This document shows, one piece after another, positions 6,397-14,192 of a DNA stretch of 17,226 nt. Position numbers and translations under genes: made by a program. Below the pieces are notes generated by a model. The model had not been told where the DNA came from, ran no database searches, and worked only from the letters and a program-made list of their open reading frames with translations. The stretch is from positions 1 to 17,226 of the forward strand of contig CAAEKI010000137.1 of the NCBI GenBank assembly GCA_900756495.1. Reading direction: 5' to 3'. Each line of letters begins with the position of its first letter. Position 1 is the first letter of the stretch. This DNA is from an uncultured Oscillospiraceae bacterium. Its GTDB lineage: Bacteria > Bacillota > Clostridia > Oscillospirales > Oscillospiraceae.

Positions 6397-7398
6397 ATGG
6401 AAGGAAAACATGAAGCAGCCGATGTGGTGCTGGACATTCAGGATCTCTGGGTAGAGTACAAAACGGATACTGGGATTGTGCAGGCACTCAATGGGCTTGA
6501 GCTTCAGGTGAAGCGGGGCGAAACGCTTGGACTGGTGGGAGAAACGGGAGCAGGCAAGACAACTGCCGGTCTCAGTATCCTCGGGCTGGTTCCGGACCCT
6601 CCGGGGAGGATTGTGAGGGGCAGTATTACGCTCAACGGCGAACCGCTGTTGAAAAAATCCGATAAAGAGATGGATAAGATCCGGGGACGGAATGTGGCGA
6701 TGATTTTCCAAGACCCCATGACCGCCCTGAACCCCGTTAAGCGGGTAGAGGTGCAGATTGCCGAGGGAATCCGTCTGCACAAAAAGCTCTCTGCTCGTGC
6801 GGCATTGGATGAGGCCCGCAAAATGCTGGAAACCGTAGGAATTCCGGCTGAGCGCGGCTCTGAGTACCCGCACCAGTTCTCCGGCGGCATGAAGCAGCGC
6901 GTCGTGATTGCCATTGCACTGGCCTGCAACCCGGGCTTTCTGATCGCGGATGAGCCCACCACAGCGCTGGACGTGACCATTCAGGCACAGATCCTGGACA
7001 TGATGAAAAAACTGCGGGATGAGCGGGGCTCTTCCATGCTGATGATCACGCACGACTTAGGGATTGTTGTGGAGATTTGCGACAAGGTTTCCGTTGTTTA
7101 TGCCGGCCGGGTTGTAGAACACGGCGATCTGGAGGACATCTATGAACACACCAAACACCCGTATACGGTGGGGCTGTTTCAATCCCTGCCCAATTTGAAC
7201 GACCGAAAAGCCAAGCTGCAGCCCATTCGCGGGCTGATGCCGGACCCGACCAATCTGCCCTTGGGCTGCGCATTCTGTCCCCGGTGCGGGTTTGCCAAGG
7301 AGATCTGCCGGACGGAAAAACCTCCGCGGGTTTACCTGAATGGGGAGCACTATGTGGAGTGTCACCTATACGCCGAGGAAGGGAGGGAGGCGACTTGA
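6397..7398 (+). CDS. Peptide ABC transporter ATP-binding protein (DppD/OppD type)
   Basis: One of two ATPases that power import. The 333-aa protein has Walker A GETGAGKT at 48-55, Q-loop Gln105, signature FSGGMKQR at 161-168, Walker B FLIADEP at 181-187 and switch His219. The C-terminal extension is of the oligopeptide/dipeptide type (HPYT at about 254) and carries a cysteine set C291, C294, C297, C304 and C322. In related DppD proteins such cysteines hold an iron-sulfur cluster, which is plausible in an anaerobe. The start at 6397 has AAGGAGG upstream. The stop codon overlaps the next gene's start. Confidence 0.95.
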   Translation: MEGKHEAADVVLDIQDLWVEYKTDTGIVQALNGLELQVKRGETLGLVGETGAGKTTAGLSILGLVPDPPGRIVRGSITLNGEPLLKKSDKEMDKIRGRNVAMIFQDPMTALNPVKRVEVQIAEGIRLHKKLSARAALDEARKMLETVGIPAERGSEYPHQFSGGMKQRVVIAIALACNPGFLIADEPTTALDVTIQAQILDMMKKLRDERGSSMLMITHDLGIVVEICDKVSVVYAGRVVEHGDLEDIYEHTKHPYTVGLFQSLPNLNDRKAKLQPIRGLMPDPTNLPLGCAFCPRCGFAKEICRTEKPPRVYLNGEHYVECHLYAEEGREAT

Positions 7399-8372
7399 TT
7401 ACCCCAGAAAACGATATCTTGCTGGAGGTCCGGGAGCTGAAGAAGTATTTCTCCACGCCCAAGGGGATGCTCCATGCGGTGGACAACGTCTCCTTTACAA
7501 TTCCAAGGGGCAAGACCCTGGGAGTGGTGGGAGAGTCCGGCTGCGGAAAGTCAACCACAGGCCGGGTAATACTCCGCCTGCTGGAAGCCACCTCCGGTCA
7601 GGTGCTGTTTGAGGGAAAGGATATTCTGTCCCTTTCAGAGCGGCAGATGAGAGAAATGCGGAGAGAGATGCAGATTATTTTCCAGGATCCATTCAGTTCC
7701 ATCAATCCCCGCAAGTCCATCAGTGAGACCATTGCCGAGCCCATACGCCGGCACCGCATCATAACCAATAAACGGGAGCGCGAGGAGAAGGTCTTCGAAA
7801 TTATGAAGACGGTGGGATTGGCAGAGCGCTTCTACAATGCCTATCCTCATGAACTGGATGGCGGCCGCCGTCAGCGTGTGGGAATTGCACGGGCTCTGGC
7901 ACTTAACCCCAAATTTATTGTCTGTGACGAGCCCGTCTCAGCCTTGGATGTCTCAATTCAGGCACAGATTCTGAATTTGATGCAGGAGCTCCAGGAGCAA
8001 ATGGGGCTGACCTATATGTTTATCACCCACGATCTCTCGGTGGTCAATCACTTCTCTGATGAGATCGCCGTTATGTATCTGGGGCAGATTGTAGAGAGAG
8101 CCCCCACCGATGAAATCTTTGAACATCCGGTTCATCCGTATACGCAGGCGCTGCTCAGTGCAATTCCGGTGCCTTCGCTCCGAAACCGCCGCAAGCGTAT
8201 TCTGCTGAAAGGAGAGCTCACCTCCCCTGTCAATCCCGCTCCGGTCTGCCGTTTTGCAAATCGCTGCATTTATGCAACTGAGCGGTGCAGAGGTGAAGAG
8301 CCTGCGCTGCGTGAAATTTCCAAGGGGCACTTTGTTTCTTGCTTCCTGGCAGATGAAAAGGGAAAGGATTGA
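7395..8372 (+). CDS. Peptide ABC transporter ATP-binding protein (DppF/OppF type), TTG start
   Basis: The second ATPase, 325 aa from a TTG start at 7395 that overlaps the previous stop codon as TTGA. The run GGGAGGGAGG sits just upstream, which decides the start; an in-frame upstream ATG at 7284 would lie deep inside the previous gene. Walker A is GESGCGKST (46-54), Q-loop Gln97, Walker B FIVCDEP (174-180) and switch His212. The ABC signature reads LDGGRRQR (154-161), with Asp where Ser is canonical. I recall this form in other DppF-like proteins, so the site is probably active. The C-terminal extension carries HPYT (247-250) and C285, C291, C298 and C316, matching the cysteine set of the partner ATPase. 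Confidence 0.93.
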   Translation: MITPENDILLEVRELKKYFSTPKGMLHAVDNVSFTIPRGKTLGVVGESGCGKSTTGRVILRLLEATSGQVLFEGKDILSLSERQMREMRREMQIIFQDPFSSINPRKSISETIAEPIRRHRIITNKREREEKVFEIMKTVGLAERFYNAYPHELDGGRRQRVGIARALALNPKFIVCDEPVSALDVSIQAQILNLMQELQEQMGLTYMFITHDLSVVNHFSDEIAVMYLGQIVERAPTDEIFEHPVHPYTQALLSAIPVPSLRNRRKRILLKGELTSPVNPAPVCRFANRCIYATERCRGEEPALREISKGHFVSCFLADEKGKD

Positions 8373-9725
8373 ATGCCGATGGAACAGGTTTTAAACTACA
8401 TTGACACGCACAAAGAGGAATATGTGGGACTACTGCAGCGCTTTTGCCGGCAGCCCAGCGTATCCGTCACCGGAGAGGGTATCCCGGAGATGGTAGAGAT
8501 GGTAAAGGAGGCGCTGCAGAACATCGGAGCTGAGCCGGTGGAATACCCCACCGGCGGCAATCCAATCCTGTATGCGGCTCTGCCTGGGGAAAGCCCCAGG
8601 ACGTTCGGCTTTTACGACCACTACGATGTCCAGCCAGTGGAGCCGCTGGAGGCCTGGATAGATGCCCCCTACTCCGCCGCCATCCGGGACGGAGCTATTT
8701 TCGCCCGTGGGACAGTGGACAATAAGAATGGGATTGCCGCCAAAATCTGCGCAGTGGATGCCTGGCAGAAGGTGCATGGCGCCATCCCCTGCGGAGTCAA
8801 GTTCTTCATTGAGGGGGAGGAGGAGACCGGTAGTCCCCATCTGGAGCAATTTGCTCAGGAGCATCGGGAGTTGCTGCGCTGTGACGGCTTCCACTGGGAG
8901 AGCGGCTTCAAGGATCCGGGCTGTCCGCCGCAGATTGAATTCGGCGTAAAGGGAATGCTCTATGTGGAGCTGCGCGTCCGCTGTACAGAGACCGACTCTC
9001 ATTCCAGCAACGCCGGTATTGTGCCCAATCCCGCGTGGCGGCTGATATGGGCACTGTCCACCATCAAGGGCCCGGATGACAAAATCCTCATCGAAGGCTT
9101 CTATGATGGCGTTCAGCCGCCGACACAAAAGGATTTGGATATTTTGGAGCAGGACCCCTTTGACGAGGCACTGTTTAAAAAGAGCCTGGGGCTTTCAGGC
9201 TTTATCGGCGGACTGACGGGGAAGGAGCTGCTGAAGAAGCACTACTATATGCCGACGGCCAATATCTGCGGGCTGTGCGCCGGGTACACCGGCGAGGGGA
9301 GCAAGACGGTGCTTCCCGCCCAGGCGTCCGTAAAGATGGACTTCCGGCTGGTGCCGGGCCAGGAGCCGGAGCGGATTTTTCAGCTGCTTCGGGAGCATCT
9401 GGACGCCCATGGATTTTCTGACATAGAATTAATCTGGCATTCGGGGGCCAAGGCGTTCCGCAGCGACCCGGACAGCGTTTTTGGCCGGGCAGTGGTATCC
9501 GCACTGAATAAGCTGTTCGGCAGCACAATCGTTCACCATACGCTGGCTGGGACCTCTCCCATGCCCACATTCTGTGCTGCAGATCATATCCCAGTGGCAT
9601 CATTTGGAGGCACCAGTACCGGCGCAAACATGCATGCCCCCAATGAATTTATTTATGTAGACTCTTTTGTGGATGAGATCAAGATGATTGCCGCGGTGAT
9701 GAAGGAGATCTCTGAAATCAACTAG
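8373..9725 (+). CDS. M20-family metallopeptidase (dipeptidase/carboxypeptidase-like)
   Basis: A 450-aa cytoplasmic zinc peptidase with no signal sequence. The M20 active-site residues are in order: His83 in YDHYDVQP, with Asp85 supporting it; bridging Asp116 in ARGTVDNKNG; general base Glu150 and metal ligand Glu151 in EGEEETGS; probably Glu176 as the next ligand; and His421 in NMHAPNEF. The lid/dimerisation domain covers about residues 190-320. His83 is preceded by Asp, where Gly is common in the group. The gene begins directly after the stop codon of the ATPase gene, with AAAGGA upstream of ATG 8373; ATG 8379 is an alternative start. Position suggests that it cleaves the peptides brought in by the transporter. 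The exact substrate (dipeptide, acylated amino acid or other) cannot be set from sequence. Confidence 0.93.
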   Translation: MPMEQVLNYIDTHKEEYVGLLQRFCRQPSVSVTGEGIPEMVEMVKEALQNIGAEPVEYPTGGNPILYAALPGESPRTFGFYDHYDVQPVEPLEAWIDAPYSAAIRDGAIFARGTVDNKNGIAAKICAVDAWQKVHGAIPCGVKFFIEGEEETGSPHLEQFAQEHRELLRCDGFHWESGFKDPGCPPQIEFGVKGMLYVELRVRCTETDSHSSNAGIVPNPAWRLIWALSTIKGPDDKILIEGFYDGVQPPTQKDLDILEQDPFDEALFKKSLGLSGFIGGLTGKELLKKHYYMPTANICGLCAGYTGEGSKTVLPAQASVKMDFRLVPGQEPERIFQLLREHLDAHGFSDIELIWHSGAKAFRSDPDSVFGRAVVSALNKLFGSTIVHHTLAGTSPMPTFCAADHIPVASFGGTSTGANMHAPNEFIYVDSFVDEIKMIAAVMKEISEIN

Positions 9726-9764
9726 GACAGGCGCATTCAGAGCGGTATAAACCACAGCGAAACG

Positions 9765-9800
9765 CATCAGGGCCCAGGAGCACGCTCCTGGGCCCTGATG
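9765..9800 (+). terminator. Terminator of the peptide-import operon
   Basis: A 16-bp perfect stem (9765-9780 with 9785-9800, CATCAGGGCCCAGGAG on the left) closes a 4-nt loop and is followed by TATTTATAT. It lies 40 nt after the peptidase stop codon. The T tract is weak, but the stem is very stable. Confidence 0.8.
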
Positions 9801-9823
9801 TATTTATATGATGGGAAGCGAAA

Positions 9824-9862
9824 AAACCGGGCTGCAAGGTCAATCTCCTTGCAGCCCGGTTT
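9824..9862 (-). terminator. Terminator of the minus-strand surface-protein operon
   Basis: A 16-bp perfect stem (9824-9839 with 9847-9862, AAACCGGGCTGCAAGG on the left) has a 7-nt loop. Read on the minus strand it is followed by six T residues in total (complement of A 9821-9826). It begins 11 nt after the stop codon of the SLH protein gene, so it ends that operon. Confidence 0.88.
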
Positions 9863-9873
9863 GCAGGCGTTCC

Positions 9874-12219
9874 TTATTCGGCAACCACGACGCGGACCTT
9901 GCCGCCGTCCTCGGGGGCCTTGTCGTAATAAACGGTCAGGGTCTCGGAGAAGGCGCGGGCCAGGTTCAGGGCATCCATGGGGTCGGTGTCCTCACCGCCG
10001 AACCAGGTCTTGGTGGTCTTATTATAGCATTGTACGTCGTCCGAGATGGGGAGGACCATATTGGGCGTAGTCACCGTCTGAGCCTCCATGTCGAAGGCGG
10101 AACGGGAGACGCCGCTTACCTTGATGAGTTCAACGGAACCGGCGAGTTTTTTGCCGTCCAGCGTGGCCGCAATTCCCATGAGTGCGCCGTTCTGGAAGTG
10201 GACGCCACAGTCAATGGGGCCCAGGGAACCGGTGCCATTGGTGACTGTTACGGTGGCATTGGTACCGGGATCCATAGGGTCGTCCTCCGCACCGGGTACA
10301 GCGTTCGTATAGAAGATGTGGCCGTAAGTATACTGGTCGCCCGTCACATCGTTGAGAACCATGATGTTGATACGGCCGGCGTAGTCCTTGCCGGCGTACA
10401 GAATTTTGCTTGTGGGAATTGTGCTGCAGGTGATGTCATCCACATCGACACGCTGAGGCTTGCTGGTGCCGACCCGCTCATAGATCACCGCGTTGGGAGC
10501 GAGGGAGACGTTCCCCATCATGCCGGTGCCCATATCCAGCGCACTGCTCGCTCCGCTGCCCGAGAGGCGGGACAGGTTGATGCGATCAACACTGCTGGAA
10601 GAGACCGTGACCAGCTGGCCCTCCATTTGGGCGGCCTTGGTGCCGGAATAGCTGCTCTTGCCGGAGAGGGACGGCAGGGCGGTGTTCAGGGGATCCACGG
10701 TGGCGTTGCCGTCCGAGTCAATTTTGGAGACCACACCCACGGTGTTGGAGCGAAGGGTGTCGTTGGAGACTACGCCGGCCACCTGGCCGTCCACGGTGAG
10801 AAGAAGGGTGATGGTCTGGCCGATTTTGAAGGACTTCAGGTCAGAAGCCGCCGAGGGAAGCACGGTGAATTTTGCGCCCAGGACGGTGATTTCGGCGGGC
10901 GTAGAGGTGTTGGGATATACGTTTTCATACACGCCGGTGAGCCGAAGATCGGAGACATTCAGGATTTTGGTGTTGGCGTCATAGGTCGCGGCGTCGTACT
11001 GCCGGATATCGGAGACCGTGGCGGGCGTACCATTTTTATAAATCTGGTAGTCGGTAACCCGATTGACCAGGGAGCCAAAGGGATTAGAAGTGCCGTTGGG
11101 CTTGTTTTTCGCCACCATGGCGGTCTCGGCGACAGCGGCGGTGCGCAGGAAGAGGTAGTCCACCTTGCCGGCGGCGGTATAGTAGATGGTAAGCGGCGCG
11201 CCGGCACGCTGATCCTGCCATACGTCCTTGTAGACCTTCTCGGCGCCGTCGATGTAAATGGCGCAGTCAGGGTCGATGTCCAGTTTGTTTTTATTCGTGT
11301 CGGTCACATAGTTATAGGCCCACTCACTGACACTGAGGGAGCGGCTGGTCAGATCCTCGTCCGCCTGGAAGGCCAGCAGCTTGCCGTCCTTGTCCAGGAG
11401 GATATCGCCTTGCGTTCCCTCCAGCGTGGAGGAGAGCGTGGCGCGATCGGTTTTATAGGTGCCGGTCGTGGTCTTGACTGCGCCTTGGGTGCCGTCCGCC
11501 GCTGCGGCATCCACATCCAGAAGGATGCCGCCGTCGGTCTTCTTCCCACCCAGGGTGGTCAAATAAATATCCCCTGTGCCCTTGTTGGATTTGGCAAAGA
11601 GCAGATTATAAAACAGAATTGCCGCCTGACCGCGGGTGACAGTAGAGGTAGCGGCAAGGCTGATTCCGTCGGTGAGGCCCGCCTCGCCGGCTACCGCCAT
11701 ATAGCCGTCATACCAATTGATACCGGAGGCCACGTCGGAGTCGCCGTAGCCCAGCACCCGCATCAGGATGGTAACCGCCTCGCTGTAAGTTATCTTGCGG
11801 TCGGGCTCAAAGTTGCCATTGCCCACGCCTGCGATGAGGCGGGTACCGCCCTTGCCGTCCTCACCGCCCCCCAGGGTAATGGTGGACGCCAGATTGACAT
11901 AGCCGCGGGCCCAATGGGTGGGCCCCACATCCAGAAAAATGGTGCGGTTGCGCTGGCCGGGCTCCTGATCGCCCTTGTCCATAACCTCTACAGTCATTTT
12001 GCAGAATTCGGCCCGGGACAGGATGCCGCCGGGGTTAAAGGATCCGTAGCCGGTGCCGCTGACCACGCCCAACAGGCGCAGAACCTCGGCGGCCTCGGCC
12101 ACCTGCGGGTCGGAGATGTCGGTAAAGGCGCCGCTCTCCGCAGCGGAAGCGGGATAGACCAGCAGCCCTGTCAGCATGGCGGCTGCAAGGAGCAGGGTCA
12201 GCATTCGTTTCAGTTTCAT
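9874..12219 (-). CDS. SLH-domain cell-surface protein, last gene of the MacAB-like operon
   Basis: A 781-aa exported protein. The start at 12219 has AAGGAG upstream and opens a classic signal peptide, MKLKRMLTLLLAAAML... ending PASAA near residue 27. Three S-layer homology modules follow: about 32-80 (FTDISDP...SRAEFCKMTVEVM), 95-157 (FLDVGPTHWARGYV...ITYSEAVTILMRVLG) and 168-210 (WYDGYMAVAGEAGLTDG...TRGQAAILFYNLL). SLH modules bind pyruvylated wall polymers, so the protein should coat the wall surface. The remaining 570 residues are rich in Thr, Ser, Asp and Gly with repeated beta-strand patterns, and I do not recognise them. Cleavage gives an acidic mature protein ending VVVAE. The gene lies 58 bp downstream of the permease gene with no clear promoter between, so it is probably cotranscribed. 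A long open frame on the opposite strand is a codon-bias shadow. Confidence 0.92.
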   Translation of the reverse strand: MKLKRMLTLLLAAAMLTGLLVYPASAAESGAFTDISDPQVAEAAEVLRLLGVVSGTGYGSFNPGGILSRAEFCKMTVEVMDKGDQEPGQRNRTIFLDVGPTHWARGYVNLASTITLGGGEDGKGGTRLIAGVGNGNFEPDRKITYSEAVTILMRVLGYGDSDVASGINWYDGYMAVAGEAGLTDGISLAATSTVTRGQAAILFYNLLFAKSNKGTGDIYLTTLGGKKTDGGILLDVDAAAADGTQGAVKTTTGTYKTDRATLSSTLEGTQGDILLDKDGKLLAFQADEDLTSRSLSVSEWAYNYVTDTNKNKLDIDPDCAIYIDGAEKVYKDVWQDQRAGAPLTIYYTAAGKVDYLFLRTAAVAETAMVAKNKPNGTSNPFGSLVNRVTDYQIYKNGTPATVSDIRQYDAATYDANTKILNVSDLRLTGVYENVYPNTSTPAEITVLGAKFTVLPSAASDLKSFKIGQTITLLLTVDGQVAGVVSNDTLRSNTVGVVSKIDSDGNATVDPLNTALPSLSGKSSYSGTKAAQMEGQLVTVSSSSVDRINLSRLSGSGASSALDMGTGMMGNVSLAPNAVIYERVGTSKPQRVDVDDITCSTIPTSKILYAGKDYAGRINIMVLNDVTGDQYTYGHIFYTNAVPGAEDDPMDPGTNATVTVTNGTGSLGPIDCGVHFQNGALMGIAATLDGKKLAGSVELIKVSGVSRSAFDMEAQTVTTPNMVLPISDDVQCYNKTTKTWFGGEDTDPMDALNLARAFSETLTVYYDKAPEDGGKVRVVVAE

Positions 12220-12277
12220 TCTGATTTCTCCTTCACTCTCTGAGATTGCGCAGAGGACAGGCAGAGACCCCCCGCGG

Positions 12278-13489
12278 CTATTCGGCCCGCAGCGCCACAA
12301 CAGGCTGGAGGCCGCTGGCTTTGATGGCCGGATACAGGCCGAAGGCGATACCCAGGCCCAGGGAGACGCCAAAGGCCAGAAGTGTGATAAAGGCATCCGG
12401 GTAGATGATCATATTCAGCAGTGCCTTTCCGGCGATGAGGGTTCCCAGATAGCCGATGAGGATGCCGATCAGGCCGCCGATACAGCACAGCATACAGGCC
12501 TCAATGAGAAATTGAGCCACGATGCTTTTGCGCTCGGCGCCAATGGCCTTGCGGATGCCGATCTCACGGGTGCGCTCGGTGACGGTGACCAGCATGATAT
12601 TCATGATGCCGATGCCGCCGACCAGCAGAGAGATTCCCGCAATACCGCCCAACACCAGGGCCTGAGAGCGCAGGTACTCGTTGGCGCTGTCGATGGAGGC
12701 GTTGCTGCCCTGTGCGTTGTAGTAGCCCGTGCCCTCCGGGATGAGACCGGAGAGATAGCCCTGAAGCCAGGTGGTTGCCTGGGTGGAGGCCAGGGCGCTG
12801 ACCGCTTTCACGGAGTAGGACTCAATGGGCTGGTTGTTGTTCATGCTGCGGTTAAACGTATAGGGAATGAGGATGATGTTGTCCATCTCAGGCCAGTTGT
12901 CCACGTTCTTCCGCTCATAGACGCCGACCACTTTGAAGGGCGTACCGTTGAGCGTAATGGTTTTCTCCAGCGGGTCCACAAAGTCGAAGAGCATTTCGGC
13001 CACGCGGCCGCCCAGCACACAGACATTGTGCTCCTTTTCTACATCCAGATGGGAGAGTTCCCGACCCTTGGCGATGGTGTAGTTGTTGCAAAGTCCATAC
13101 TGATCATTGCCCAGGTTAACGGAGATCATATCCTCCCAGTTATCCCAGTTGTAAGTGGAATAGGTCTTGGTCCCGTATTTGACGACGACTTCGTTGTTAA
13201 TCTGCCCGTTGGGCGTGATTCCCTCGATGAGGTCGCTCAGGCTCAAACAATAATTGTACAGATCCTGAGACACATCCTTGCCGTCGTAGCGCCAGGCCCG
13301 CACGTCGATCTTGTTGGTGCCCTGGCTCTCGATGTACTCCATGTTCTTCTTGTTCTGGCCCTGGATGGTGGAGACCATGATGACGACCGCTGCCACGCCG
13401 ATGATGATGCCCAGCATCGTGAGGAGGGAGCGCATCTTCTTGGAGAGAATGGACTTGACTGCCATTTTAAAGGCCTGGCTCAGATTCAC
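12278..13489 (-). CDS. MacB/FtsX-family ABC transporter permease
   Basis: A 403-aa membrane subunit with the MacB-type fold. Membrane segment 1 is at about 22-42. A large extracytoplasmic domain covers 43-277, with the conserved late segment FKVVGVYE (185-192). Three C-terminal membrane segments lie at about 278-302, 330-352 and 365-387. The family signature GIMNIMLVTVTERTREIGIRKAIGA sits at 294-318, given here only by its key residues: the TERTREIG stretch and the KAIGA end. The start is GTG at 13489, overlapping the ATPase stop codon (GTGA) and preceded by GAGGGGG. Proteins of this type do not form a classical pore; they couple ATP hydrolysis to movement of peptides, antibiotics or lipoproteins at the outer face of the membrane. 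It works with the two genes upstream, in the manner of YknXYZ in Bacillus. Confidence 0.94.
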   Translation of the reverse strand: MNLSQAFKMAVKSILSKKMRSLLTMLGIIIGVAAVVIMVSTIQGQNKKNMEYIESQGTNKIDVRAWRYDGKDVSQDLYNYCLSLSDLIEGITPNGQINNEVVVKYGTKTYSTYNWDNWEDMISVNLGNDQYGLCNNYTIAKGRELSHLDVEKEHNVCVLGGRVAEMLFDFVDPLEKTITLNGTPFKVVGVYERKNVDNWPEMDNIILIPYTFNRSMNNNQPIESYSVKAVSALASTQATTWLQGYLSGLIPEGTGYYNAQGSNASIDSANEYLRSQALVLGGIAGISLLVGGIGIMNIMLVTVTERTREIGIRKAIGAERKSIVAQFLIEACMLCCIGGLIGILIGYLGTLIAGKALLNMIIYPDAFITLLAFGVSLGLGIAFGLYPAIKASGLQPVVALRAE

Positions 13490-14181
13490 AGTCCCGCCCC
13501 CTCTCTGTTTCCATCATAGATGATTTCGCCGTCGGAGATCCGGATAACCCGCTCTGCAGTGGCGGCGATACCGTTATCGTGTGTAATGAGGATAATGGTG
13601 GATCCCTCACTGTGCAGGCGGTGGAGGATTTCCAGTACATGCTTGCCGGTGCGGGAGTCCAGAGCGCCAGTGGGTTCGTCGGCCATGATGATGGGAGGGT
13701 GGGTGGCGATGGCGCGGGCGATGGCCACGCGCTGCTGCTGTCCGCCCGACATCTCGGTGGGCTTATGCTTTGCACGGTCCGCCAACCCCACCCGCTCAAG
13801 GGCTTCTTCCACCAAATCCTCCCGCTTGAAGATGGAGATCCCCTGATAGATCAGGGGAAGCTCCACATTCTCGTAGGCGTTGAGCCCGGGGATCAGGTTA
13901 AAACCCTGGAAGATAAAGCCGATCTGCTTGTTGCGGATGTGGGCCAGCTGCCGGTCTGAGAGTTCGGTGATGTCCGTGCCGTCCAGGTGGTAATCTCCGT
14001 AGGTCGGGATATCCAGGCAGCCCAGGATGTTCATCAGGGTGGACTTTCCGGAGCCGGATGCGCCGATAATGGCTACGAATTCCCCGCGGTCGATATCCAG
14101 AGAGACCCCGTTAAGGGCGCGGACCTCGCTTTCCTCTCCTTCATTATAAATCTTATAGAGATTTTTTACATCTATCAGCAT
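13486..14181 (-). CDS. MacB/LolD/YknY-type ABC ATP-binding protein
   Basis: A compact 231-aa ATPase, the usual length for this class. It shows Walker A GASGSGKS at 40-47, Q-loop Gln92 in FIFQGFNLIPGLNAYENV, signature MSGGQQQR at 144-151, Walker B IIMADEP at 164-170, D-loop SALD-like GALDSRTG and switch His201. The start at 14181 follows AAGGGG. In-frame codons upstream lie inside the preceding gene and encode an unlikely Arg-rich stretch. It is 11 bp downstream of the membrane fusion protein gene and overlaps the permease gene by 4 bp, so the three are translated together. It energises the MacB-type permease. Confidence 0.95.
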   Translation of the reverse strand: MLIDVKNLYKIYNEGEESEVRALNGVSLDIDRGEFVAIIGASGSGKSTLMNILGCLDIPTYGDYHLDGTDITELSDRQLAHIRNKQIGFIFQGFNLIPGLNAYENVELPLIYQGISIFKREDLVEEALERVGLADRAKHKPTEMSGGQQQRVAIARAIATHPPIIMADEPTGALDSRTGKHVLEILHRLHSEGSTIILITHDNGIAATAERVIRISDGEIIYDGNREGAGL

Positions 14182-14192
14182 GGCGCAGCCCC

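Noticed and set aside
7854..7880. Asp in the ABC signature as evidence for a dead ATPase
   Set aside because: All other catalytic motifs (Walker A and B, Glu179, His212) are intact, and the LDGG form is, as I recall, seen in other DppF-like proteins; kept only as a point of interest.
9808..12243. An 811-codon open frame on the plus strand opposite the SLH protein gene
   Set aside because: The minus strand has a ribosome site, signal peptide, three SLH modules and a terminator. The plus frame is Gly/His/Arg-rich, matches no family and arises from the strong G/C third-position bias of the real gene.
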